From Litsea cubeba (lineage: Eukaryota; Streptophyta; Magnoliopsida; Laurales; Lauraceae): a DNA stretch of 64,000 bases. Below the pieces are notes generated by a model. That model was not told the origin of the DNA, did not search any database, and worked only from the letters and a program-made list of their open reading frames with translations. Below, piece by piece: positions 34,451 through 45,305 of the stretch; the first letter of the stretch is position 1, and every line of letters starts with the position of its first letter. Location of the stretch: the NCBI GenBank assembly GCA_012931725.1, contig CM022948.1, positions 110,408,477 through 110,472,476 of the forward strand, given 5' to 3'. The position numbers and the translations under genes were made by a program.

Positions 34451-34882
34451 TGCAATTTCTTTTTGAGATATTTCAGCTTCTGAGCTAACTGGTAACCCAT
34501 CCATCCTCTTACCTTACAGCCCACCAGTCTTTGATGTTATCCGTGAATCCCTTCTCGTAAAGCCAAAATAACTCAAATCTGAAAGGAGGAGGACCCCAAT
34601 TTTCCATCGCCGTTTCAAGTAACAAAGGTCAGTTATCCGATATTGGCCGGGTCAAAGCTTTTTGCAAACAGTCAGGAAATAAATCCAACCAATCTATGGA
34701 CAACAGAAACTGATCGAGTCTAGGCATCACTGGATCTGTTTGCATATTAGTCCATGTAAAATCTGCTCCTCTCAAAGGTAAATCAACAAGATCATGAAAT
34801 CTAATCCAATCGCTGAAATCCTGCACTGCCGGACTAATTGCACAACCTCCTTTCTTCTCATTTGGAAACCTAATGACATTAA

Positions 34883-35932
34883 GGGCACGTTTGACAACAG
34901 TCCATGCTAGGAGCGAAATCCTCGGTTTAGAGGATTCTCTCCATCTCCAAAGAATCAGGTATAATTCCTGATAAAGGGTTCCATGTTTGGACTGTTTTCT
35001 GCACCCGGTATGCATTTTCTTTGAACATTAATGACTTTTTGGCACATATCTCGAGATATAAGATGAATCAACGGCTGAAATTTGATCACCTTGCCGTGCC
35101 TGACCTTCCCGAAATAATGAACGTCCAATCTTGATTGTGGACCCCACAGAAACCAAAAAATTGGAAAAAACGGACTGTTTCTGCACCCGATATGCATTTT
35201 CTTTGAACATTAATGACGTTTTGGCACATATCTCGAGATATATGATGAATCAACGGCTGAAATTTGATCACCTTGCCGTGTCTGACCTTCCCGAAATAAT
35301 GAACGGTTCCGATCTTGATTGTGGACCCCACAGAAACCAAAAAACTGAAAAAAAGAGACTGTTTTGGCACCGGTATACATTTATTGTGAACAGTAATGAC
35401 GTTTTGGCACATATCTCGAGATATATGATGAATTAACGGCTGATATTTGGTGAGGTGACCGTTTTGGAGTTTTTAAAGGTGACTAACGATTTGGATCTTG
35501 ATTAGGGAATCTAAAAGGTACATTCCCAAAGCAAAAACTTATTAGGGCCACTTTACCGTCACTGTCCATGACTTTTTTTAAAATATCTCATGATCTAAGA
35601 TGAATCAACGGCTGAAATTTTGGGACAGCCGTTATGGACCTTCTTAACACAATCATTGGTTCGGATCTTGATTGTGGGGCCCATAAAAACCAAAAAATTG
35701 CAAAAATCGGACTGCTTAATATTAACGTCCAGATGATACTGTAGCTCCGCAAATCCATCAATGTGCGGAATCAACGGATCCGAGGGGGAGAGGTCTGACT
35801 CGAAGAATATTCAATAGCATGGAAGTCTTTAGTCCATCCTCTCTAAATCCATGCTGATCCAAACACTAAAATCCGCGCGATCGCGGATTTTGGGCGAAGA
35901 ATCCACGGCGATGACGGTTGTCAAACATGCCC
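34883..35932. mobile_element. PIF/Harbinger-type MITE inside LINE endonuclease
   Basis: Left end GGGCACGTTTGACAACAGTC and inverted right end GGGCATGTTTGACAACCGTC. The flanking triplets are TAA (34880-34882) and AAA (35933-35935), that is TTA and TTT on the LINE strand, a 3-base TSD with one change. Deleting the element plus one triplet rejoins the codons GG-F-N-V-I-R exactly in frame. No transposase is present; the core is tandem repeats. Confidence 0.82.
34985..35720. repeat. Four-unit tandem repeat, about 182-base period
   Basis: The word GGCACATATCTCGAGATATA recurs at about 35041, 35222 and 35403, and GATGAATCAACGGCTGA recurs four times (a diverged fourth unit near 35600). Each unit also has CTTGATTGTGGACCCCACAG or a variant. 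The repeats fill most of the Harbinger-type MITE. Confidence 0.9.
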
Positions 35933-36744
35933 AAAAACCCCCTCCCAGAATCCAAGGACGATTCCATATACCTGCCACATGAGATAGTTCTGCCCAAAAG
36001 TCTGCTCTATCACCAATATTCGTAGGCCCATAGACAGATGAAGCCACCCATTCTGTATTATGATGACATCTTTCAAAAGAACAGAAACAAAGTATCTCCC
36101 TACAAATTCCTCCTGCTTTTGCCAATACACTTCATTCCAAGCTATTAAAATCCCCCCAGATGCACCCCTTGAAGGACACATAACAGATTGACATTGGGGC
36201 CAAGGACAAACAGATCTGATAATGTTAGCATCTATAACCTCCATTTTTGTTTCTTGAAAGAACAAACATTCTCCTTTACATGATTTAACTACTTCTTTAA
36301 TCACAACCCTTTTTGACACAAAATTCATACGTCGAATATTCCAGGAGACTTATCTTCATGATCCTAACAATTTCACACCCATATGATTTTCAGTAGTTGC
36401 CCGTTCATAATTGACAGAGAAAGCCAATTTATCCAATTCCCTTTGCGTTCTGGACAGGGTTTTAAAAAGTGCGCCTAGGGCGCGCACCTAGGCGCATCAA
36501 GTCCCAGCAATAGCGCCTTAGATGACTCCAGTCGCAACGATTTGAAACAGGCGACGGAAAAGCCCTGAGGCGCGCGCCTCTTGGGCCTGATTGTCTGGGC
36601 CAGGATTTAAATGAAAAAAGAAAGGACTGTAAGGGGTTATTGAAAATTTTGTAATATAAATAAAGATCAACGCCCTAGCTGTGCTTCCAGTGTCATCATC
36701 CAACGAAAAAAAAAAAAAAAAAGAGGGAAAGGAGAAAAGAGAAA

Positions 36745-36960
36745 AAAAGAGCCAGCGATCGTCCAGACTCCAGTGATCATCGTCCAAACTGGTGACTGAA
36801 AAAAACGATCGTCCAGACTCCAGCGCCTATGCAGCGATCGTCCAGCTCCAGGCTCAGCGATCCAGAAGGGCGATCATCGTCAGCGTGCATCCTCTCTAGC
36901 CAGCGATCGTCCAGTGATCATTTTGCAGCGTGCATCCTCTGCAGCGATCATCCTGTAGCC
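36745..36960. repeat. Subterminal GCGATCGTCCAG repeats of the hAT
   Basis: GCGATCGTCCAG or close variants (GATCATCGTCC, GCGATCATC) occur about eight times within 215 bases. Clustered short repeats near hAT ends are commonly transposase binding sites, so these are likely binding sites of the BED finger (inference). Confidence 0.55.
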
Positions 36961-37802
36961 TGACGTCCGGTATGTTTTTTTTTGCTGCTCTTCTTCTTTT
37001 TATTTTTTCAACGTGCTGAGCTGTTATTACTGCTGTGAGAAGGCTGCTGCTGCTTTTTTTTTTTTTTTCTTTTTTTTTTTTGCTTTTCTGCTTTTTTTTT
37101 TTTCAACATGCTGAGCTGTTATTACTGCTGTGAGAGGGCTGTGATTAGCATTGTGAGAATGCTGCTGCCGCTTTTTTTTTTTTTCTGCTGCTGGTTGTAA
37201 CAGAGCCAGTGTTTAGTTGATGCAAGAGATGCTCTCTCTCTCTCTCTCTGTGTGTTGTGTGTCATTGTTGTTAGGTCATTTGTTTAATAACAGAACCTCT
37301 CTTCATTTTACTTATGTAGTAAGCTTTTGGTATTCACCAATAAACATGAATACTATTGTTTTCTCTGTATTCACCCATCAGATGTGATATATATTTACAC
37401 TACATAATTGCTCTGCTGCTGCTGCTGCTATTTTTATGTATTTCTGCTGCTGTTTTTTTTTTTTTTTTTTTTTTTTTTTTGCCCTGCTTTTATTGTTTTT
37501 TTGTTTTGCTCTTCTGCCTTTTTTTTTTTCAGCTGTTGCTTTTGTTACTTACAGCACATTGTATTTTTTTTTTGTGCTGCTGTTTTTTTTTGCTCTGCTG
37601 TTATTATTATTAATTTTTTTTTTGCTCTTCTGCTTTCTTTTTTCAAAGATGTTGTAACCCCTGCTGAGCTGTGACGTCCCATACGCTGAAATTGCTGCTG
37701 CTGCTGCTATTTTTTTTTTTTTGCTGCAATTCCCTTTTGTATGCTGCTTGTTTCTAATTTTTTTTTTTCAATTGTTTATGGATGTCAACATAAGGTAGTA
37801 GT

Positions 37803-38014
37803 AGAAAGGACCCAGCATGGCAGTATGCACATTTAGAAAATCCACAAAATAATAATAGGTTCAAATGTAATTTTTGTAGCAAAATATCAAATGGAGGTGT
37901 TTATCGGGTCAAGCAACATCTTGCTGGGGGTTTCAGGAATATTACTGCTTGTCCAAAATGTCCAGCTGAAGTTAGAGAAGAGATTAGAGAGTACATGACA
38001 AAGAAAAAGACATA
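37803..38014 (+). pseudogene. BED zinc-finger fragment of hAT transposase
   Basis: Reads KDPAWQYAHLENP, then FKCNFCSKISNGGVYRVKQH and CPKCPAEVREEIREYM to a TAA. The C-x2-C...H pattern with a leading aromatic-rich segment is the BED-type finger found at the N-terminus of many plant hAT transposases, where it binds the element ends. Only this finger and an acidic tail (EEEDYDLLGVDVED) remain of the protein. Confidence 0.82.
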
Positions 38015-38548
38015 AAAAGAAGAAATGAATATGTTGCCCCATTTTGATGACTTGGCAAATGAATTGGAAGATGGTGATATGATGTTGTAGAGGTCAATGA
38101 ACGTGGTAAAAGATTTTTGGGTCGGGGTAGTCAAATTTCTAGGTTCTAGATCATCAAATGTTCTTCAATTGGTAAATGAAGAAGAGGCAGGTTCAGAGGA
38201 GACGAACGAGGAAGACGTGGATGGATATAAATCCAATAATGAAGAAGAAGATTATGACTTACTTGGTGTAGATGTTGAGGATGACTGTTAGGTCCTCCTT
38301 AGGATCATCTGTGTTATTGCTTTGACTTTGAAGTTGTATTGGTTTTGATGAATTTTGGTACTTTTGTTGAATGTTTAACATTTAGAGTGATGGATGCTTC
38401 ATGACATTTAGAAATTTTCTAATATTCCTTGCCAATTATCTGTCTGTTTGTCTAATTTGTTCTACTTTTGTTCTATTTTGTGAATTATCTGTCTATATCA
38501 AAATATATATTTTTTATATACAATGTGCGCCTCGCCTTACGCCTTAGC

Positions 38549-38861
38549 TGTCAAAGTTGCTAGCCAGTAATCCCAAAACCAATTGGTGATAGGAAACTGT
38601 ACAAACAACTACTTAACACCCCCCCTCGGGCGGGACACCGCCCGGATCCGAAGCACATACCCGCACAAGACTATAACGCGGCATGGGGCCTTTTTGCCCT
38701 GCGCATTTTGCGCCCGCACAAACACACAACGCGGCATGGGGCATTTCTGCCCTGCGTGATTTCGAACTCGAGACCTCAGGCTCTGATACCATGTCAAAGT
38801 TGCTAGCCAGTAATCCCAAAACCAATTGGTGATAGGAAACTGTACAAACAACTACTTAACA
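38549..38861 (-). mobile_element. TRIM (miniature LTR element), copy A, nested in hAT
   Basis: Two 70-base terminal repeats (38549-38618 and 38792-38861) read as identical by eye. On the - strand they run TGTTAAGTAG to TTTGACA. The primer site TGGTATCAGAGC (initiator Met tRNA) is at 38780-38791 on the - strand, and a G-rich polypurine tract at 38619-38628. The TSD is TTAGC (38544-38548 and 38862-38866). The 173-base interior has no gene. Identical LTRs point to a recent insertion. Confidence 0.92.
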
Positions 38862-40840
38862 TTAGCGCCTAGGCCCCAGGAGACCTTAGCGCCTTGAAGC
38901 GCCTCGCGCTTTAAAAAACACTGGTTCTGGATTTTTTCTTGCTTTTCTGGAGTCCTTCACGCCTGTACTCCTCCTCTTCCAACATTTCACGAATGAAACA
39001 CCGCAGGTCACCTAAACGATCTTCCATGGAAATACCAAGCACTCCTGCAATAACAAATAACTTTTCTTCAATGATCTTATTACCTTTCTCCTCATCGCAA
39101 TCAGAAGTGGATCTGTCCATTGCAATAGCCGTTGTTTCCTCAACAGGGTCCACCACCATCAATGCTCGGTCATTTAATTGAGCAACATCATCCCCCTTAT
39201 CATCTCCACTAAAGGAAGGTTCAGAATCTGAGCTTCGATCTCCCTAAAGAGCACCATTTTCCTTGGAATTAAAGTTCACATCATCATCTTGATTAGTTTG
39301 ATCACCGGAGAATTGTGAGAAATTCTCATATTGCTGACCAACCTGTTCTGATGAACGATACTGTGTTTGAAAGATCATGCCCATCTTCTCAGCATGGGTA
39401 TTTTTGGAATTGTTTAACAGATCAGGGGTATTTAGGTCCTTGCTCAATTTTCCAAAAATACCTTTAAGTGAAGGGCAACTCGAACTGTCGTTCTCCTCCT
39501 TTTGTGAGACGACTTTCCAGAGCCTTCTCCGAAGCTGTAGGGATTGTATTTGATGCTGCAATAATGTGGACGGTTTTCTCCAACGGTTGTGTGATCATCT
39601 GTCCAGTGAAATCATCTCCCTTATTTGGGTATGAAATTTCAAATCAGAGTCGAAATCTCCTAAAAATCCGCCTGAAGTTCTCCGATCAGACTCCGTGTCG
39701 GAGGCAGCTGAAAGTTCCGGCATACCAATCTCCCGATGACAAGAATCCGGCGATTGATTCTTCCCCAGACTCATAACCTCGTCTTCCTCTTGAACAGAGA
39801 TGGAGAATCTAACCCCTTCAACATCCAGAGATAAAAAAGCACGCATGCGTCGTGTAGGATCGTGCAAGATGCGTAAGCCAACCCTATCGATCCTCTGTTT
39901 TTTTATTGCCTTTTCTTTTATCTCCATTACTACCCGCAAGCAATCACCTAGGCATTTGAACACCGACACCTCCCATGCATGGAGAGGGATACCCACCAGT
40001 CGAACCCAAGAAGGCTCTAGCTCTGGTTCAATGACCACTGTCCACCTATCCAGTCTTCTAAGAGGACCTTCATTCAGAATAGTGCCCAGTTGGACCGTCT
40101 GTGAAAAATCCTCTTGCTTCAAAGGTCGAACCCAAAAACAAAGAGAATTGAGTCTTTTAACCTCTGCTTGAATACCTTTAGCTGAGAAGAGCCAGTTCTG
40201 AATATCTCCTTTAGTCACGTTCATTTTACGCACTGTTGCGACAAAAGAAAGAAGATCATCTTTTTTCAGAAACGAAGCCATAGAATCTGCAATCTTAACA
40301 ACCATGTGGTCACCTTCTTCTTGAATCCAAACCAAGTCTTTACTATGATTTACCTTCCTCACCTCATTGGCATAGGAACCCGATCCTCCCCTCTCAATAG
40401 ACAAAGTAGTATTGAAGTTTACTTTCCTTTCAATGGTTGGTGCAAAACTTCTATCAAAAATCTTTTTGCTTCTATCAAGAACTTTCGCCTTCTGAACCAC
40501 TATCCGTCTTCTACCAATCAACTTTCCGTTTAAAATATGAATAGCCTTATTAGCATCCCATTCCGTCTTGAAGCGCACAAAGCCGAATACTCTGCTCCTA
40601 GAAAATTTATCTTTTGGCAAGAGAACATAAAAAAATGGACCTGCCTCCCGGAAAACATCAAAGAGATCTTTACTCTTCATCCCTGGAGAGAGATTAGAAA
40701 CAAACAAAGACCAACAATTCCTTATCCACCCTAAATTGGCCATCTAGAAATCTAGTTACGATCGTGAGATCAAAGAGCATCCATCATTCAGGTGTCATAT
40801 TTGCAGGCTTTGATGGAGCTCACTTCAGAATCCAGTGGGG

Positions 40841-40892
40841 GTCTTTACCATTCCTGCAATGCATGGTCTTTACCATGCCTGCAATGTATTTT
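40841..40892. repeat. Doubled 24-base word at the LINE 5' end
   Basis: GGTCTTTACCATTCCTGCAA and GGTCTTTACCATGCCTGCAA lie in tandem next to the LINE start. Confidence 0.7.
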
Positions 40893-42055
40893 TACATGAT
40901 CAAATAGCATTTTACATGTTAATATTTTTTTTTTAATAATATATATTTTTTTGGTAAGTTAGAGTTTTCTTAACATTGATTTAAATGCCATCAGTGGGCC
41001 TTATCTCCTAAATTGTCTCTCAAACTTTCACCGTCAATATCTAGACTCACTCTTGCCTTCAAGTGTATCTTTAAATTCAAATTTTCATCCATTATTCGCT
41101 CACCTTAGTGAGAGGCCTAATGAGAAACACTCTTTCAATTCCTAATGTATCTCTCATGGAACAAGAAACTCTCTTTGAATAAATCCAAATGACAAGCTCT
41201 CTCCTTTTAGTTCCCACCTTAAATCCATACCTCTCACATACTATTTAAATTCACAAGTCCCATAATTACAATTGATTTAGGCCCTAGGGTTAGGGCTTGC
41301 GGGGAGGTGCCGAAGCACGTGTCCGTAGATGCTACACGTCTCCGTAAATACCATAAACAAGGACACACCTCAAAGGGAAAACCCAATTTTATTAATCAAC
41401 TCTCTGAGAATTCCTTCTTTGCAATGCCATTTAAATAGGAAAAGAAAACTTATGGGCTAAGAAAACCTAATGCAAATTAGAAACTGTCCTAAATACAAGT
41501 TATTAAATAAAATTGGAAATTTAATCCTAATTACAACTCAATAATAAAATAAGAAACTAAATTGTATTTGCATCAAATTGGGTCCCACACATTATGCCCT
41601 GAATCATTCCCCCTGGCTTGGAAAGAACTCGACCTCGAGTTCTATAGAAGTCCTTCTGGGTCGAAAATCTAATGTACAAACTTCCGATCAGTTGGTTGAA
41701 CTTTGGCTTCTGTGTACAGCTTGAAAATTGAAGTTGATCTTCTCCTCCAATTTGGTTATAAAAAAGAAAAAACCTCCAATTTGAAGTAGGCTGGATGCAT
41801 TGCTTTCGTTGATGGCTAGACTTTGTGTTGACGTGTAATCGAACCTTTGGAGGCTTCAATTGATGAATTTGCCTTATCCGAATGCAATCTGTGTGTTCCC
41901 ATTGTCTATTCCCAAAGACAATCAATGCAGGGGACAACAACAACTGGTTCTTTCTTCATTTCCATTGGAACAATTGATTGGTTTCCTAGTACAATGGGTT
42001 GATTTGTATTTGAGTTTCGTGGTCGGATTTTCAACAGATTGATCTTCTTCTATAT

Positions 42056-42765
42056 CATCATCATCAAAACCTTGTCTTAACTATGTTGGGGTCGGCTACA
42101 CGAGTTTCTCTATTTTGATCTATCTTGAGCCAAATGCTGCTCAGATAAGTTACACTTCTTCATATCTATCTTTACTACCTCCATCCACCCTCTTTGGCCT
42201 ACCCCTTCCCCTTGGTGGGCCACCAACCTTCATGGCCAAACTTTTCCTTACCAGCGCCGTTACCGGCCTATGTTGGACATGCCCAAACCATCTCAAACGA
42301 GTTTCTCTAATTTTATCACCTATTGTTGCTACTCCTAAATGCTCTAGAAAGCGCTCATTTCTAATTCTATCCTTACTCGTTTTACCACGCATCCACCTCA
42401 ACATTTTCATCTTTGCTACATCCATTTGTGCATAAGCTGCTTCTTGATTGGCCAACATTCTGCTCCATAGGTCATAGTTGTGGTATAATCGTTGTCCCTG
42501 TAAAATTTCCCCTTCAATCTTGTTGGCATTCGTCAGTCACAAAGCAATCCCGAAGCAAGTCTCTACTTCAACCATCCCGCTTTAATCCTATGTTCGACAT
42601 CTTTATCAATCTCTCCATCCTTACAAATTATAGAGCCAAGGTAGTGGAAAGAATCACTTTGTGGTATCTCATGGTCTTCAATTCTCAAAGTAGCTTCAGC
42701 TCTTTCTATATGTGCACTGAAGTTACAAACCATATATTCCGTCTTTGTACGTCTTTACCCGCTGA
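42056..42765 (-). mobile_element. RTE-type LINE 3' fragment
   Basis: On the - strand, broken frames read RTKTEYMVCNF, then FHYLGSIICKDGEIDKDVEH, YGAECW, KMLRWMRGKTSKDRIRNE and ETRLRWFGHVQHRP, the C-terminal part of RTE-type reverse transcriptases. The 3' end has GTAGCCGACCCCAACATAG and then GATGATGAT, the usual RTE tail with a short microsatellite. It is 5'-truncated and lies within the LTR element. Confidence 0.82.
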
Positions 42766-42929
42766 TCGCCTTCTTTTATATCTTCATGTTCAATTTGATC
42801 GACTTTGGATTCCAGTTCAGACTTCTCTTGAAATTCTAAATATCTGTCTTGATGCTGGTCTTTATCGATTGACACCTCTTCAGAAACACGAATGCTTCTC
42901 ATTGTGATAATTTTGAGTCGCATGTTCTT

Positions 42930-44238
42930 GGATTTGAGATTTTAGCGAGTAAGAACCTATGTCAATCTCTTGTCTAGCACATCAAGAATTACTCCCATAG
43001 CGATCATTTTCAAAATTGATTTCCATCCTGACAATAGTTGAATTTGATTGATCGCGAGTTTGTGATTTCCATCCTAACAATAGTTACTTGGATTTGCTTG
43101 ATCGCGAGTTTGATATGATTGATGGACATGGAGAATAAATTTCTCCATGGATGAATATGAAGACTCCACTACGATATGCTTCTTGGGAGGCATTTTTTTT
43201 CATGCAATTAAATTTTTTTTGGTTTGACCTGATGACTAGATCCGCTCTCAACGAATGTGCAGGCAGGAACTGATTTGAAATCCGACTTCAAATTGCTCCA
43301 CAATCGCAGAAAGAAATCTGGCCCTTGTTTGTGGTCAAATCTGCCTTTAATCTTGATCAAACTGCACCGTGCCTGGCTGTGTTGAATACGAGGCTTCTTA
43401 AAACATATTGAACCTAAACAAGGTCCGAATTGGACTTGACCTGCAGTTGTGAAATTAGACTTCAGCAAGACAGGTCAGATCCAACCTGAACCTGAACTCT
43501 ACCCGATCTCTTTGTTCGTCTCGGTCCTTGTGTCGACAGAAAAAGAAAGAGCTTAAGACCCTTTTCAGTTATGTGCTTCAACGAAGGGTAGAAATTCATT
43601 TCTCTTCAACCTTGCTACTCTCGTCGAAGAGGAGATGATGATGATGATGATGGCGGGCTTCTACGACGACAACAATGGAGGACGTTGTGCCTCCTTCTAT
43701 TCTCCTTCTCTCTGCTTCCTTTTTTTCCTTCTCTTGTCAGGGTTTTTAGAGTGAAGGGCTGCAGTTTGGGGTATGTGATTGGGAAGGGGTTGGGGCTCGG
43801 GCTTTGACGATGTGGAGTGGTCAGACGAGTGGGGTTTGGAGTCTAGTGGTGTTTGCCTCTCAATGGAGAGTGGAGACTGACAACGGGGGAGGGTCGGCGA
43901 GTTGGTATTTTCGGAACAGGCAGGGATTTGGGAGTCAAATGAGATGGGTTGATTGGGTTCTGAAAATTGGGGGAAAACTTGGGTTTCAGTTTTGGGGAAT
44001 TTTGGTGCCTTCAGGATTTAGGTTTTGGTGGGTCTAAATTCAAAAAAAAGGGAAAAACAATGGTGTTGGGTGACGGATGAAATTGGGGTTTGGTGTGGGT
44101 TTTGGGTGCTAGTTTAGGACTCGAAGGGTGGAGAGGGCTTTGGTTGGGTACAGACGAAGGGGATGGGACGATAGGTAAGTAATCAAACAATTACATGATA
44201 ACGACAATCTTAGTGGATCGTTCGGCTTTGATACCAAT
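42930..44238. other. Internal domain of the LTR element, non-coding
   Basis: Contains a GATGATGATGATGATGATG run (43635) followed by a G-rich, T-poor segment (43660-44170) full of TTGGGG and GGGTTTTGGG words. Frames here have no recognisable motif. Confidence 0.4.
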
Positions 44239-44559
44239 TGATGCAGGCCCCTATAAGCTTGTGAGGAAGTGCTGAATCACAATACCGGTGCCGAAGCATG
44301 TGTCAGCAGACACTACTCGTCTCTACATAGACAAGAAGCGAGGATCCACCTCAAATGGAAAACCCAATTCTATTAATCAACTCTTTGAGAATTCCTTCTC
44401 TTCAATGCGATATAAATAAGGAAAGCAAACTTATGGGCTCAGAAAATTTAATCAAACTAGGAAAGCAATGCAAACTAGAAACTATCCCAAATACAACTTA
44501 TAAAATAAAATTGGAAAGCTAATCTTAATTTTGACTCAATAATAAAGTAATGGTTTTTT

Positions 44560-45060
44560 TGTTTGGGGGGGTGGTTTTCTCAAGGGTGCAACATCAATAG
44601 ACTGGACTATCGAGGGTGCCACGTCAATAGCCCGAACGTCTTTGTTGTGCCACTCCAATGGTGGAGGAAACCCAAACCACTGGTGGTGTCCACTTAGGCT
44701 GTGTTTTGTTGGACTTCTTGGAAGTTAAAAGTGCTTTCTTATAAGTAGCCTTTCGAAAGTTTCTTATTTAGACCATCTTTTTAGCAAAAGATGCAGAAAG
44801 TGATGTCTGGTTAGCTCGATTTTTATATGTGGTTTACAACAGCAAAAGGAGCTGAGATTATTTGGTTAAAACATAAGAAATAACTTTTAAGCATAGAATA
44901 ATAATAAAATACGTTAAAATTTTTATAAGAAGAAATAATTATACAGATTCTTGCACCAAAAATTATTTTACAATTTGCAAAATCACAACAGCCTTAATCA
45001 TCCAATGAATCTAGTTAACTGTCTTTGCACTAATCAAGTCAACTAGAGTCTAATTACTAC
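44560..45060. other. Intergenic, no gene
   Basis: A G-run (44564-44570) and C/G-rich segment are followed by AT-rich sequence beginning TTAGGCTGTGTTTTGTTGGA, which looks like a MITE end. No partner end was found. Confidence 0.35.
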
Positions 45061-45061
45061 T

Positions 45062-45305
45062 TCTATGTTCTCAAAGAAAAAGTCCCTACAAAATTCCATT
45101 CTGGCAACTGATAAGTGAATACTGCCTTTTCATCGACTTTTGCAGTGCTAGTACTATCTGTGGACACACTAGGCTTTGATTCAATCCCCATATAAATATC
45201 CCAACATCCCTTGCCCTTCCACAAAGTTTTTAAGGTTAAAGGACCAGGACATATAGTTGTGCCCATTCAATTTGACTGAAATGACATCAACTTTGTCCAT
45301 AATAG
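45062..45305 (-). pseudogene. Copia-type Gag N-terminal relic
   Basis: On the - strand, near 45295, the frame reads VKLNGHNYMSWSFNLKNFVE then GQGMLGYLYGD. This is the start of the Gag domain of plant copia retrotransposons (LNG-x-NY-x-x-W...G-x-G-x-x-G-Y-L). A frame change follows and the next part reads STAKVDEKA. No protease, integrase or RT was found next to it, so it is a short fossil. Confidence 0.6.

Larger units (their letters stand above)
34480..36358 (-). pseudogene. LINE ORF2 endonuclease domain, split by Harbinger-type insert
   Basis: Starts at an ATG near 36358 with MKIS and a frameshifted NIR, then CLFFQETKME, SGGILIAWNEV, WVASSVYGP and WILGG. The next residues (NVIRFPNEKKGG) lie on the other side of the element at 34883-35932. 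It continues LRGADFTWTNMQ and RLDQFLLS to PISDN. This is the apurinic-type endonuclease that nicks the target for reverse transcription. The last conserved motif, normally SDH, reads SDN, and the frame has several shifts. Confidence 0.8.
36455..38923 (+). mobile_element. hAT element, internally deleted, inside LINE ORF1
   Basis: A perfect 8-base TSD GTTCTGGA lies at 36447-36454 and 38924-38931. Left end CAGGGTTTTAAAAAGTGCGC; right end inverted CAGTGTTTTTTAAAGCGCGA. GCGCCT/AGGCGC words are dense near both ends. The subterminal part at 36745-36960 carries repeated GCGATCGTCCAG words. The interior has long T-runs mixed with GCTGCTGCT (37040-37760), then a BED zinc-finger segment (37803-38014) and a short acidic C-terminal frame (38097-38291). 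The catalytic core is missing, so it is non-autonomous. A TRIM sits inside at 38549-38861. Confidence 0.92.
36355..40743 (-). pseudogene. LINE ORF1: RNA-binding protein, interrupted by hAT
   Basis: The ATG at 40743 opens 382 codons to 39595. The N-terminus has an RNA-recognition fold: SLFVSNLSPGMKSKDLFDVF, then SRVFGFVRFKTEWDANKAIH. RNP1 (GFVRF) and RNP2 (LFVSNL) type motifs are visible. This kind of ORF1 is typical of plant L1 elements and binds the element RNA. Further pieces follow in other frames to 38932. There the hAT splits a KSKKKSRT-type codon run, and the tail (QRELDKLAFSVNYERA) resumes beyond it at 36446 and ends shortly before the ORF2 start. Confidence 0.8.
31102..40903 (-). mobile_element. 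L1-type LINE, minus strand, with three nested insertions
   Basis: Flanked by a 17-base TSD differing at one base: AAATAGCATTTTACGTG at 31085-31101 and AAATAGCATTTTACATG at 40904-40920. The 3' end is the T-run at 31102 (poly-A on the - strand). Order on the - strand is RRM-type ORF1, endonuclease, reverse transcriptase, zinc-knuckle region, RNase H. Subtracting the Harbinger-type insert and the hAT (which holds the TRIM) leaves about 6.3 kb, a normal plant L1 length. The 5' leader ends with a doubled GGTCTTTACCAT...CCTGCAATG word. Frames carry several stops, so it is dead but near full length. Confidence 0.9.
41273..44560 (-). mobile_element. Non-autonomous LTR element, minus strand, right LTR truncated
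   Basis: Two direct repeats flank it: 41273-41606 (TGATTTAGG to GAATCA) and 44239-about 44560. They share GTGCCGAAGCA, GGAAAACCCAATT, TATTAATCAACTCT and ACTCAATAATAAA. Directly left of the right LTR is GGCTTTGATACCA, the reverse of a tRNA-Met-type primer site (TGGTATCAAAGCC), which sets the orientation. A purine tract (CCAGGGGGAA on - strand) abuts the left LTR. No gag-pol was seen, so it is a LARD-like non-autonomous element. The right LTR lacks the last part and no TSD could be confirmed. Confidence 0.7.

Noticed and set aside
34985..35720. Regularly spaced repeats reminiscent of a CRISPR array
   Set aside because: Period is about 182 bases with similarity across the whole unit, no spacer-repeat pattern, and it lies inside a plant MITE.
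37356..37674. Overlapping frames rich in Phe, Leu and Cys
   Set aside because: They come from T-runs and GCT repeats inside the hAT and are low-complexity artefacts.
42115..42435. Plus-strand frame of 106 codons
   Set aside because: Shadow of the RTE-type LINE fragment, which is clearly coded on the minus strand.
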